Positions 33,625 to 41,963 of a stretch of DNA of 53,393 nt are shown piece after piece; positions within the stretch are counted from its first letter, which is position 1, and the number at the start of each line of letters is the position of its first letter. A program made the translations under genes and the position numbers. Origin of the DNA: Marmoricola sp. Leaf446 (GTDB lineage: Bacteria > Actinomycetota > Actinomycetes > Propionibacteriales > Nocardioidaceae); NCBI RefSeq assembly GCF_001424755.1, contig NZ_LMRF01000001.1:1505542-1558934 (forward strand), in the 5' to 3' direction. Below the pieces are notes generated by a model that saw nothing but the letters and a program-made list of their open reading frames with translations, was not told the DNA's origin and searched no databases.

Positions 33625-33825
33625 ATGGCGCAGGAGCACAAGCAGCCCCGCAGGTCGCACGAGGAGGAGGAGCCGGTCGACGCACCGGCCCCCGCCGAGA
33701 GCGCCACCGAGCGCAAGGACAAGCTCGACGACGACATCGACGCGATCCTCGAGGACATCGACGACGTGCTGGAGACCAACGCCGAGGACTTCGTGAAGTC
33801 CTTCATCCAGAAGGGCGGTCAGTGA
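33625..33825 (+). CDS. pup: Prokaryotic ubiquitin-like protein Pup
   Basis: The 66-residue intrinsically disordered tag is attached to lysines of target proteins. It is highly acidic, with the helix-forming Mpa-binding part (KLDDDIDAILEDIDDVLE) in its second half. It ends in GGQ, so deamidation by Dop is needed before ligation. A near-ideal AGGAGG precedes the ATG, fitting a highly expressed protein. prcB follows seven bases after the stop. Confidence 0.97.
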   Translation: MAQEHKQPRRSHEEEEPVDAPAPAESATERKDKLDDDIDAILEDIDDVLETNAEDFVKSFIQKGGQ

Positions 33826-33831
33826 GGCTCG

Positions 33832-34662
33832 ATGACTGACGCCCGACTGCCCGACGCGTTCCTCACGCCCGGCACCTCCTCGTTCAGCGACTTCCTCGCC
33901 TCGGTCTCCCCGGAGCTGCTGCCCTCGCGCCGGGTGCTGCCGCCCGGCGACGCCGCCGCGCTGGCCCCGCACGGCACCACGATCGTCGCCGCCACCTTCC
34001 CCGGCGGTGTCGTGATCGCCGGCGACCGGCGCGCCACGATGGGCAACGTGATCGCCCAGCGCGACATCGAGAAGGTCTTCCCCGCCGACGAGTACTCCGC
34101 GGTCGGCATCGCCGGCACCGCCGGGCTCGCGGTCGAGATGGTGCGGCTGTTCCAGACCGAGCTCGAGCACTACGAGAAGATCGAGGGCACCACGCTCTCG
34201 ATGGATGGCAAGGCCAACCGGCTCTCGGCGCTGATCCGCAACAACCTCGGCATGGCCATGCAGGGCCTGGCCGTGGTCCCGCTCTTCGCCGGCTACGACC
34301 TCAGCCAGGAGATCGGCCGGATCTTCTCCTACGACGTCACCGGCGGGCGCTACGAGGAGACCGCGTTCCACTCGGTCGGCTCCGGCTCGCTGTTCGCCCG
34401 CGGTGCGCTGAAGAAGCTCTACCGCGACGACCTCGACCAGGGCGGCACCGTCACCGCGGTCGTCCAGGCGCTGTACGACGCCGCCGACGACGACTCGGCG
34501 ACCGGAGGCCCCGACCTGTTCCGCCGGATCTTCCCGATCGTCAGCGTCATCACCGCCGAGGGCCACACCCGGCTCGGCCAGGACGAGGTGGCGGCCGTGG
34601 CCGACGCGGTCGTGGCCAGCCGGATGCAGCGCCCCGACGGCCCGTCCGCCCCCCTGACCTAG
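33832..34662 (+). CDS. prcB: Proteasome beta subunit
   Basis: This is the catalytic subunit of the 20S core. The 276-residue precursor has a 48-residue propeptide; cleavage at HG/TTIVAA exposes Thr49 as N-terminal nucleophile. GDRRATMGN follows in the mature part, with [14 protein letters not shown] later. It is translated from ATG 33832 immediately after pup and followed by prcA after 12 bases, making one operon. Confidence 0.97.
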   Translation: MTDARLPDAFLTPGTSSFSDFLASVSPELLPSRRVLPPGDAAALAPHGTTIVAATFPGGVVIAGDRRATMGNVIAQRDIEKVFPADEYSAVGIAGTAGLAVEMVRLFQTELEHYEKIEGTTLSMDGKANRLSALIRNNLGMAMQGLAVVPLFAGYDLSQEIGRIFSYDVTGGRYEETAFHSVGSGSLFARGALKKLYRDDLDQGGTVTAVVQALYDAADDDSATGGPDLFRRIFPIVSVITAEGHTRLGQDEVAAVADAVVASRMQRPDGPSAPLT

Positions 34663-34674
34663 GAGTCCTCCCGC

Positions 34675-35493
34675 ATGAGCATGCCGTTCTACGTCTCGCC
34701 CGAGCAGCTGATGAAGGACCGGGCGGACTTCGCGCGCAAGGGCATCGCCCGGGGCCGCTCGGTCGCGGTGGTGCGCTACGCCGACGGGCTGCTGTTCGTC
34801 TCCGAGAACCCCTCGGCGGCGCTGCACAAGGTGAGCGAGATCTACGACCGGATCGCCTTCGCCGCGGTCGGTCGCTACAACGAGTTCGAGAACCTCCGCA
34901 TCGCGGGGGTCCGGCTGGCCGACATGCGCGGCTACTCCTACGACCGGCGCGACGTCACCGGCCGGGGCCTGGCCAACGCCTACGCCCAGACGCTCGGCAC
35001 GATCTTCTCCTCGGGCGGCGAGAAGCCCTACGAGATCGAGATCTTCGTGGCCGAGGTCGGCGACGGCGCCGCCGACGACCAGGTCTTCCGGCTCACCTTC
35101 GACGGCCAGGTCGTGGAGGAGAAGGACTACGCCGTGATGGGCGGGGCCGCCGACTCGGTGACCACCTACCTGCGCGAGCGCTACCGGCTCGGGCTCTCCC
35201 GCGACGAGGCGCTCCGGCTCGCCGTCGCGGCCCTGGGCCACAACGACACCGCCGACCGCACCATCCCGGCCGACGACCTCGAGGTGGCGGTGCTCGACCG
35301 GACCCGCTCCCAGGAGCGGAAGTTCAAGCGGCTGCTGCCCGCCGTGCTCCGCGACGTGCTCGGCGCCGCCCCGGCCGACGAGCCCGCCCAGGCCGACGAG
35401 CCCGCCCAGGCCTCCGGGCCGGCCGAGCCGGCCGCACCCACCCGGACCGATCCCTCGGTCTCGCCCGGTGAGGAACCGCCCGTCGCGCCCTGA
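34675..35493 (+). CDS. prcA: Proteasome alpha subunit
   Basis: The 272-residue subunit forms the outer rings and gates of the 20S core. The N terminus ([21 protein letters not shown], a helix H0 segment) and [21 protein letters not shown] are typical. After the conserved fold ends near residue 232 there is an acidic, Pro/Ala-rich tail of about 40 residues. It includes a duplicated ADEPAQ encoded by an 18-base tandem repeat at 35374-35409. AGGAG precedes ATG 34675; a second ATG follows two codons later. Confidence 0.96.
   Translation: MSMPFYVSPEQLMKDRADFARKGIARGRSVAVVRYADGLLFVSENPSAALHKVSEIYDRIAFAAVGRYNEFENLRIAGVRLADMRGYSYDRRDVTGRGLANAYAQTLGTIFSSGGEKPYEIEIFVAEVGDGAADDQVFRLTFDGQVVEEKDYAVMGGAADSVTTYLRERYRLGLSRDEALRLAVAALGHNDTADRTIPADDLEVAVLDRTRSQERKFKRLLPAVLRDVLGAAPADEPAQADEPAQASGPAEPAAPTRTDPSVSPGEEPPVAP
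35374..35409 (+). repeat. 18-base tandem duplication in the prcA tail
   Basis: Two exact copies of the 18-base unit encoding ADEPAQ lie at 35374-35391 and 35392-35409, inside the disordered tail of PrcA. Confidence 0.9.
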
Positions 35494-35515
35494 CGCCAAC
35501 TCCCCACCTCCCCTC

Positions 35516-35521
35516 TAGGGT
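35516..35521 (+). promoter_or_regulatory. -10 element of pafA, leaderless
   Basis: TAGGGT ends seven bases before GTG 35529. An in-frame GTG at 35520 overlaps the hexamer. Confidence 0.65.
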
Positions 35522-35528
35522 GGGTCAC

Positions 35529-36890
35529 GTGGACCGGCGAATCTTCGGGATCGAGAACGAGTACGGCGTCACGTGCACGTTCAAGGGGCAGCGCCGCCTC
35601 TCGCCCGACGAGGTCGCCCGCTACCTGTTCCGCAAGGTCGTCAGCTGGGGCCGGTCGAGCAACGTCTTCCTGGCCAACGGAGCCCGGCTCTACCTCGACG
35701 TCGGGAGCCACCCGGAGTACGCCACCCCCGAGTGCGACGACATCGTCGACCTCGTCACCCACGACAAGGCCGGCGAGCGGGTCCTCGAGGGCCTGCTGGT
35801 CGACGCCGAGCGGCGGCTGCGCGACGAGGGCATCTCGGGCGACGTCTACCTGTTCAAGAACAACACCGACTCCGCCGGCAACTCCTACGGCTGCCACGAG
35901 AACTACCTCGTCAGCCGGCACGGCGAGTTCAGCCGCCTCGCCGACGTCCTGATCCCGTTCCTGGTGACGCGGCAGATCCTGGTCGGCGCGGGCAAGGTCA
36001 CCCAGACGCCGCGGGGCGCGTCGTACTCCGTGAGCCAGCGGGCCGAGCACATCTGGGAGGGCGTCTCGAGCGCCACCACGCGCTCGCGGCCGATCATCAA
36101 CACCCGCGACGAGCCCCACGCCGACGCCGAGCGGTTCCGCCGGCTCCACGTGATCGTGGGCGACTCCAACATGAGCGAGACCACCACGCTGCTCAAGGTG
36201 GCCTCCTGCGACCTGGTGCTGCGGATGATCGAGGAGGGCGTGGTGATGCGCGACCTCACCATGGAGAACCCCATCCGCGCGATCCGCGAGATCTCCCACG
36301 ACATGACCGGCCAGCGCAAGGTCCGGCTGGCCAACGGCCGCGAGGCCAGCGTGCTCGACATCCAGGGGGAGTACCTCGCCCGGGTCCGCGACTTCGTCGA
36401 CCGCCGCGAGCTGCACACCCCGGTCATCGACCAGGTCCTCGACCTGTGGGAGCGCGGCCTCAAGGCCGTCGACTCCGGCGACCTGTCGCTGGTCGACCGC
36501 GAGATCGACTGGGTCATCAAGTGGAAGCTCATCGAGCGCTACCGCGCCGCCCACGGCCTGCCGCTGGGCCACCCCCGCGTGGCGCAGCTCGACCTCGCCT
36601 ACCACGACATCCACCGCGACCGCGGCCTCTACTACCTGCTGGAGAAGCGCGGCGCGGTCAAGCGGGTCACCGACGACCTCGCGATCTTCCGCGCCAAGTC
36701 GGTGCCGCCCCAGACCACCCGCGCCCGGCTGCGCGGGAGCTTCATCAAGAAGGCCCAGGAGCGACGGCGCGACTTCACCGTCGACTGGGTGCACCTCAAG
36801 CTCAACGACCAGGCCCAGCGCACGGTGCTGTGCAAGGACCCCTTCCGGGCCCACGACGAGCGCGTCGAACGACTGATCGAGGGAATGTGA
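35529..36890 (+). CDS. pafA: Pup-protein ligase
   Basis: PafA phosphorylates the C-terminal Glu of Pup with ATP and forms an isopeptide bond to substrate lysines. The 453-residue protein shows [16 protein letters not shown] at the start, then [30 protein letters not shown] and [20 protein letters not shown]. Start 35529 gives MDRRIFGIE, matching the family N terminus as I recall it and the promoter spacing; GTG 35520 adds three residues and sits in the promoter. The FKBP gene overlaps its stop by four bases. Confidence 0.96.
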   Translation: MDRRIFGIENEYGVTCTFKGQRRLSPDEVARYLFRKVVSWGRSSNVFLANGARLYLDVGSHPEYATPECDDIVDLVTHDKAGERVLEGLLVDAERRLRDEGISGDVYLFKNNTDSAGNSYGCHENYLVSRHGEFSRLADVLIPFLVTRQILVGAGKVTQTPRGASYSVSQRAEHIWEGVSSATTRSRPIINTRDEPHADAERFRRLHVIVGDSNMSETTTLLKVASCDLVLRMIEEGVVMRDLTMENPIRAIREISHDMTGQRKVRLANGREASVLDIQGEYLARVRDFVDRRELHTPVIDQVLDLWERGLKAVDSGDLSLVDREIDWVIKWKLIERYRAAHGLPLGHPRVAQLDLAYHDIHRDRGLYYLLEKRGAVKRVTDDLAIFRAKSVPPQTTRARLRGSFIKKAQERRRDFTVDWVHLKLNDQAQRTVLCKDPFRAHDERVERLIEGM

Positions 36891-37831
36891 CCCCTGCACG
36901 ACGAGCCGCAGCGCTGCTGTGCGCCCTGACCCTGACCGTGAGCGCCTGCGGGAGCTCGGAGCAACAGGAGGAGTCGGCCGACCTGCGCTCGCAGGTCGAC
37001 GTCTCCGGTGACTTCGGGAAGGCACCCGAGGTCGACTTCTCGGCGCCTCTCGAGGTGACCGAGAGTGCTTCCTGGACCGAGGAGAAGGGCGACGGCGACC
37101 CCATCGGCCAGGCCTCGACCGCCGTGCTCCAGCTGACGCTGCTGGACGGCCGCACCGGCGAGAAGGCGATCAGCACCTTCGACCGGGGCCAGACCCCGCT
37201 CCAGGTCAGCCTCACCGAGCAGTTCCTGCCCTCGTTGGCCGAGGCGCTGGTCGGGGCTCGCGCGGGCAGCCGGCTGGTGGTGGCCTCGACGCCCGAGGAC
37301 GCCTACGGCGCCGGCGGCTCGCCGCAGATCGGCATCAAGGGCGGCGACCCGGTCGTGATGGTGGCCGACGTGCTGGCCACGGACCCCACCGACGTGCTCG
37401 ACGGCCCCACCGGCGACGAGGTCCAGCCGCCCACCGGCTCACCCACCCTGGTCGAGCGCGAGGGCGTGCCGACCGGCTTCGAGGTGCCGGCGAGGGCCAA
37501 GAAGCCGACGCGGCTCCAGGTCGTGCCGCTGCGCGAGGGCACCGGCGACGAGGTCGAGGACCCCGACCGGGTCACCGTCAACTACCTCGGCGCGGTCTGG
37601 AAGGGCGAGGAGCCGTTCGACCAGTCCTACGACAAGGAGCCGACGACGTTCTCGATCGGCCTCGGCGCGGTCATCAAGTGCTGGGACGAGGGCCTGGTGG
37701 GTCAGAAGGAGGGCGCGCGCGTGATGCTGGTCTGCCCGCCCGACACGGCGTACGGCAACACCGCCCAGGGCGACGACATCCCCGCCCGCTCGACCCTCGT
37801 CTTCGTCATCGACGTGCTCGGCGTGGGCTGA
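36887..37831 (+). CDS. FKBP-type peptidyl-prolyl isomerase lipoprotein
   Basis: The 314-residue protein has a lipoprotein signal ending in TVSAC with Cys21, so it is anchored outside the membrane. The C-terminal domain, about residues 205-314, is a clear FKBP fold ([51 protein letters not shown]). The middle region ([28 protein letters not shown]) looks like a second, degenerate FKBP domain. It probably helps fold exported proteins. GTGA overlap ties it to pafA. Confidence 0.9.
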   Translation: MTPARRAAALLCALTLTVSACGSSEQQEESADLRSQVDVSGDFGKAPEVDFSAPLEVTESASWTEEKGDGDPIGQASTAVLQLTLLDGRTGEKAISTFDRGQTPLQVSLTEQFLPSLAEALVGARAGSRLVVASTPEDAYGAGGSPQIGIKGGDPVVMVADVLATDPTDVLDGPTGDEVQPPTGSPTLVEREGVPTGFEVPARAKKPTRLQVVPLREGTGDEVEDPDRVTVNYLGAVWKGEEPFDQSYDKEPTTFSIGLGAVIKCWDEGLVGQKEGARVMLVCPPDTAYGNTAQGDDIPARSTLVFVIDVLGVG

Positions 37832-37841
37832 CCCGACGACG

Positions 37842-38813
37842 ATGGTGGCGGAGAAGGCCGAGCGGCTGCTCAACCTGGTGATCCTGCTGCTGGTGGCGCG
37901 CAACTACACCACCAAGGAGCAGATCCGGGCGCTCATGGAGCCCTACCGGACCAGCAGCAACGAGGCCTTCGACCGGATGTTCGAGCGCGACAAGGACGAG
38001 CTGCGCGCGCTCGGCATCCCGCTCGAGACCGGCTACGTCGACAAGTTCTTCGAGGACGAGCAGGGCTACCGCATCGAGCGCGACGCCTTCGAGCTCCCCG
38101 CGATCGACTTCACCGCCGACGAGGTCGCGGTGCTCGGCCTGGCCGCGAGGGTGTGGCGCCACGCCGGGCTGGCCGCGGCCACCTCCGACGCCCTGGTCAA
38201 GCTGCAGGCCGCCGGCCTGCGCTTCGACCGCGAGCAGCTCGAGCAGGTGCAGCCCACCCTGGCCGCCGAGGAGCCGGCCTTCGAGGCGATGTGGCGGGCC
38301 ACCTCCGAGCGGGTCCCGGTGCGCTTCGACTACCGCCGGGCCGGCGAGCAGGAGGTCCGCGCCCGTCACCTGCAGCCCTGGGGCGTGGTGACGGCCCAGG
38401 GTCGCTGGTACGTCGTGGGCCAGGACACCGACCGGGCGGAGCCCCGGATGTTCCGGCTCAGCCGGATCGCCTCCGACGTGGTCACCGAGGGCGGTCCCGG
38501 CAGCTACACCGTGCCCGACGGCGTCGACCTCCGTGCCCTGTCCGGCGCGCTGGTGCGACCGCAGCCCGAGCACCGCGCCCGCGTGCTGGCGCGCGCCGGT
38601 GCCGCCGTCGGGCTGCGCCGTCGGGCCGAGGTGACCGCCACCGGGGTGACCGGACCCGACGGCTCGCTGGGCTGGGACCAGCTCGAGGTGCCGTTCGGCT
38701 CCACCGACGACGTGGCCGGGGAGCTGCTGGGGTACGCCGACGCGGTCGTCGTCGAGGAGCCCGCCGAGCTGCGCCGGCTGGTCCGCGAGCGGCTGCAGGG
38801 GCTGGCGTCGTGA
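37842..38813 (+). CDS. pafB: WYL domain transcriptional regulator PafB
   Basis: The 323-residue protein has an N-terminal winged helix (about residues 1-60), a WYL domain (about 120-200) and a C-terminal WCX extension. In mycobacteria PafB and PafC form a heterodimer that activates the LexA-independent DNA damage response, and they do not affect proteasome function despite their location. The start MVAEKAERLLNLVILLL matches the family. It overlaps pafC by four bases (GTGA). Confidence 0.93.
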   Translation: MVAEKAERLLNLVILLLVARNYTTKEQIRALMEPYRTSSNEAFDRMFERDKDELRALGIPLETGYVDKFFEDEQGYRIERDAFELPAIDFTADEVAVLGLAARVWRHAGLAAATSDALVKLQAAGLRFDREQLEQVQPTLAAEEPAFEAMWRATSERVPVRFDYRRAGEQEVRARHLQPWGVVTAQGRWYVVGQDTDRAEPRMFRLSRIASDVVTEGGPGSYTVPDGVDLRALSGALVRPQPEHRARVLARAGAAVGLRRRAEVTATGVTGPDGSLGWDQLEVPFGSTDDVAGELLGYADAVVVEEPAELRRLVRERLQGLAS

Positions 38814-39781
38814 GCAGCGCCCGCGACCAGGTCTCCCGGCTGCTGGCCCTGGTGCCCTACCTGCAGCGGCGCGACGACGTCTCGCTCGCCGAGGTGGCCG
38901 CCGACTTCGGGGTCACCGCGGAGCAGATCCGCCGCGACCTGCGGGTGCTGTGGATGTGCGGTCTGCCGGGGCTGACGCCCGACAAGATGATCGACGTCGA
39001 CATGGAGGCGATCGAGGACGACCCCGACGGCGTGGTCCGCATCGACAACGCCGACTTCCTCTCCCGCCCGGTCCGCCTGGGCAGCTCCGAGGCGACCGCC
39101 CTGATCGTGGCGCTGCGGGCGCTGCGGGAGGGCAGCCCGGCCGCCTCCCGCGACGCCGTCGACCGGGTGCTGGCCAAGCTCGAGGAGGCCACCACCGTGG
39201 GCGCGACGCCCCCGGCCGTGGCCGTGCACCTCGCCGACGACGGCCGCACGGCCGGGCACGCGCGGCTCCTGGAGGAGGCCATCGCCCGCGACCGCCAGGC
39301 CCGGCTGGGCTACTACGTGCCGACCCGCGACGAGACCACCGACCGGCTCGTCGACCCCATCGCGCTGCTGACCCGCGACGGCCACGACTACCTCGACGCC
39401 TGGTGCCGCACCGTCGACGACCGCCGGCTGTTCCGGCTCGACCGGGTCGAGTCGGTCGAGGTCGTGGACCAGCCGCGCGGCCACCGCCGGCTGCCGCCAC
39501 GCGACCTCGCGGGCAGCCTCTTCGAGCCCGGCCCGAGCGACCTGGAGGCGGTGCTGCACCTGGAGCGGCACGCCCGCTGGGTCGCCGACTACTACCCCGT
39601 GGACTCCGTCGAGGAGCTCGGCGAGGGCCGGCTCGCGGTCCGGCTGCGGGTCGGCGACCCTCGTTGGCTGGTGCGGCTGGCGCTGCGCCTCGGGCCGGCC
39701 GCCCGGGTGGTCGAGCCCGCCGGGTTGCGCGAGGAGGTCCGGCGTACGGCGGCCGCGGCGCTGTCGCTCTACGACGCCTGA
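38810..39781 (+). CDS. pafC: WYL domain transcriptional regulator PafC
   Basis: The 323-residue partner of PafB has the same order of parts: an N-terminal helix-turn-helix (VSLAEVAADFGVTAEQIRRDL), a long linker, a WYL domain around residues 160-225 (RLGYYVPTRDETTDRLVDPIAL) and a C-terminal extension. GTG 38810 is fixed by overlap with pafB. Equal length and tandem coupling indicate that both halves are made in equal amount. Confidence 0.93.
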   Translation: MSSARDQVSRLLALVPYLQRRDDVSLAEVAADFGVTAEQIRRDLRVLWMCGLPGLTPDKMIDVDMEAIEDDPDGVVRIDNADFLSRPVRLGSSEATALIVALRALREGSPAASRDAVDRVLAKLEEATTVGATPPAVAVHLADDGRTAGHARLLEEAIARDRQARLGYYVPTRDETTDRLVDPIALLTRDGHDYLDAWCRTVDDRRLFRLDRVESVEVVDQPRGHRRLPPRDLAGSLFEPGPSDLEAVLHLERHARWVADYYPVDSVEELGEGRLAVRLRVGDPRWLVRLALRLGPAARVVEPAGLREEVRRTAAAALSLYDA

Positions 39782-39864
39782 GCACGGTCCGGTGGCCGGT
39801 CCGGGCCCCGCGGATCGACAGTCCCCGGATGTCGGGTTGACGGCTCGCGTTCATCTCCGCGGCG

Positions 39865-39870
39865 TACAGT
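39865..39870 (+). promoter_or_regulatory. -10 element of tatA, leaderless
   Basis: TACAGT ends seven bases before ATG 39878; an in-frame GTG at 39869 overlaps it. Confidence 0.55.
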
Positions 39871-39877
39871 GACAGGC

Positions 39878-40186
39878 ATGAGTGCTGCTGTGGTGACCCC
39901 GATGTTCGCCGGTCTCGGGACGACGGAGCTCCTGATCATCGTCGGGATCATCGTCCTGCTCTTCGGCGCCTCCAAGCTGCCGGAGCTCGCCCGTGGCAGC
40001 GGCCGGGCGCTGCGGATCTTCAAGGCCGAGACCAAGGGCCTGATGGACGACGACGACAAGACCGACGCCCAGCGCGAGATCGACGCCCGCAACGCCGAGG
40101 CCGACGCCCGGCGCGACACCGACTTCGACGCCCAGCACCCGGTGCGGCGCACCGACGACCCGGGCACCCCCGGGTCCACCCGCTGA
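39878..40186 (+). CDS. tatA: Twin-arginine translocase subunit TatA
   Basis: The 102-residue protein has an N-terminal membrane helix (TTELLIIVGIIVLLFGA), the hinge with SKLPELARGSGRALR, then an amphipathic helix and a charged tail. TatA oligomers form the pore for folded Tat substrates. ATG 39878 is preferred to GTG 39869 because of the promoter position. tatC follows after 13 bases. No TatB-like gene is seen here. Confidence 0.93.
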   Translation: MSAAVVTPMFAGLGTTELLIIVGIIVLLFGASKLPELARGSGRALRIFKAETKGLMDDDDKTDAQREIDARNAEADARRDTDFDAQHPVRRTDDPGTPGSTR

Positions 40187-40199
40187 CGCAGCCGTCTCG

Positions 40200-41039
40200 T
40201 TGTCCGTCGTCACCGGGGTCCTGGGCCTCTTCAGCGGCAAGCCCCGCAACCCCGTCGGCGAGGGCGGGCGAATGGCCCTGGCCGACCACTTCCGCGAGCT
40301 GCGCGCCCGCATCATGCGGATCGCGCTCTACCTCGTGCTCGGGACCACCGTCGCCTTCTTCTTCTACGACCAGCTCTACACGTTGATCATGCGTCCCTAC
40401 GAGGAGGCACAGCTGCTGCTCGACGGTGACGTGCAGAGCGAGGCCGTCATCACCGGCCTCGCCAAGCCCCTGCTGCTGCAGATCAAGCTGTGCGCCACGG
40501 CCGGCGTGATCGCCACCGCTCCGCTGTGGCTCTACGAGATCTGGGCCTTCATCGTCCCGGGCCTGCACCGCCAGGAACGGCGCGCCACCCGGCTCTTCGC
40601 CCTGATCGCCGGACCGCTGTTCCTCGTCGGGGTGGGCACCGGCTACTGGGTGCTGCCGAAGGGCATCGCCACCCTGATCGGCTTCACCCAGTCCAACCTC
40701 GTCCAGCTGACCGACTTCGGCGACTACTTCAGCTTCACCGTGCGGATGCTGCTCATCTTCGGCATCGGCTTCGAGATCCCGCTGTTCGTCGTGCTGCTCA
40801 ACCTGGCCGGTGTGGTCTCGGGCCGGGCACTGGGCCGCTACCGGCCCTGGATCATCGTCGGCACCTTCGTCTTCGCCGCCGTCGCGACGCCGTCGACGGA
40901 CCCGTTCTCGATGCTCCTGCTGGCCATCCCGCTGCTCGTGCTGCTGATGATCTCCGAGGTCGTGTGCCGGGTCCTGGACCGCCGCAAGGGCCGGCACGCC
41001 CACGAGGACTGGGACGACGACACCGCCTCGCCGCTGTAG
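40200..41039 (+). CDS. tatC: Twin-arginine translocase subunit TatC
   Basis: TatC recognises the twin-arginine signal. The protein is about 279 residues with six membrane segments and the family motifs LADHFRELRARIMRIA and FIVPGLHRQERR. The start is uncertain: TTG 40200 gives an N terminus similar in style to other actinobacterial TatC proteins, while ATG 40272 starts at MALADHF with a purine-rich stretch before it. Either keeps the conserved core. It is transcribed with tatA. Confidence 0.92.
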   Translation: MSVVTGVLGLFSGKPRNPVGEGGRMALADHFRELRARIMRIALYLVLGTTVAFFFYDQLYTLIMRPYEEAQLLLDGDVQSEAVITGLAKPLLLQIKLCATAGVIATAPLWLYEIWAFIVPGLHRQERRATRLFALIAGPLFLVGVGTGYWVLPKGIATLIGFTQSNLVQLTDFGDYFSFTVRMLLIFGIGFEIPLFVVLLNLAGVVSGRALGRYRPWIIVGTFVFAAVATPSTDPFSMLLLAIPLLVLLMISEVVCRVLDRRKGRHAHEDWDDDTASPL

Positions 41040-41071
41040 CCGGCGTGAGCCGCCGGTGCCGCTGCGGCGAC

Positions 41072-41077
41072 TAGGGT
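41072..41077 (+). promoter_or_regulatory. -10 element of the dagK-helY operon, leaderless
   Basis: TAGGGT ends seven bases before GTG 41085. Confidence 0.65.
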
Positions 41078-41084
41078 CGAGCAC

Positions 41085-41963
41085 GTGTCCCGCCGCATCG
41101 CCCTGCTCACCAACCCGAGCTCCGGAGGCGGACGGGGGCTGCGGATCGCCGCCGAGGCGGCGCCCCGGCTGCGCGACGCCGGCCACGAGGTGGAGGACCT
41201 GCGCGGACGCGACGCCGACGAGGCCGGTGACCTCGCCCGCGACTGCGTGGAGCGCGGGGTCGACACCCTCGTGGCGGTCGGCGGCGACGGCATGGTGCAC
41301 GTCGCGATCCAGGCCCTGGCGGGGTCCACGACACGGCTCGGGCTGCTCCCGGCGGGCACCGGCAACGACGTCGCCCGCTACCTCGACGTGCCCCGGCGCG
41401 ACACCGCCGCCGCCGTCGACGTCGTCATCGGGGCTCGCGAGCGCACCATCGACCTGGCGCGGGCCGGGGCGACGTACTTCCTGACGGTGCTGGCCGCCGG
41501 CTTCGACGCCGTGGTCAACGAGCGCGCCAACCGGATGCGCCGGCCCCGCGGCCAGATGCGCTACAACCTCGCCACCCTGGCCGAGCTGCGAGCGCTGCGC
41601 CCGATCGACTACGTGCTGGAGCTCGACGGCGAGGTGCAGCGGCTCGCCGCCACGGTGGTGGCGGTCGGCAACGGGCCGTCGTTCGGCGGCGGGCTGCGGA
41701 TCACCGAGGGGGCCGAGCTCGACGACGGCCTGCTCGACGTCGTGGTCATCGAGCCGCTGAGCCGCCGCGAGCTGGTGCGGACCTACCCCAGGCTGTTCCG
41801 CGGCACCCACGTGCACCACCCCGGCTACCACCACCACCGGGTGCGCTCGGTGACGGTCGCGGCGGCCGGCATCACGGCGTACGCCGACGGCGAACGGGTC
41901 GGTCCGCTCCCGCTGACCGTCGACGTGGTCCCGGCGGCGTTGCGGGTACTGGTGGGCCGATGA
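41085..41963 (+). CDS. Diacylglycerol kinase family lipid kinase
   Basis: The 292-residue protein has the DAGK catalytic domain: LTNPSSGGGRG at the start, AVGGDGMVHVAIQAL near residue 65 (GGDGT-type ATP site), and LLPAGTGNDVARYL. The C-terminal part is the usual beta-rich domain with VGNGPSFGGGLRITEGAELDDGLLDV. It probably phosphorylates diacylglycerol or a related lipid and acts at the membrane. Its stop overlaps the helY start in ATGA. Confidence 0.92.
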   Translation: MSRRIALLTNPSSGGGRGLRIAAEAAPRLRDAGHEVEDLRGRDADEAGDLARDCVERGVDTLVAVGGDGMVHVAIQALAGSTTRLGLLPAGTGNDVARYLDVPRRDTAAAVDVVIGARERTIDLARAGATYFLTVLAAGFDAVVNERANRMRRPRGQMRYNLATLAELRALRPIDYVLELDGEVQRLAATVVAVGNGPSFGGGLRITEGAELDDGLLDVVVIEPLSRRELVRTYPRLFRGTHVHHPGYHHHRVRSVTVAAAGITAYADGERVGPLPLTVDVVPAALRVLVGR

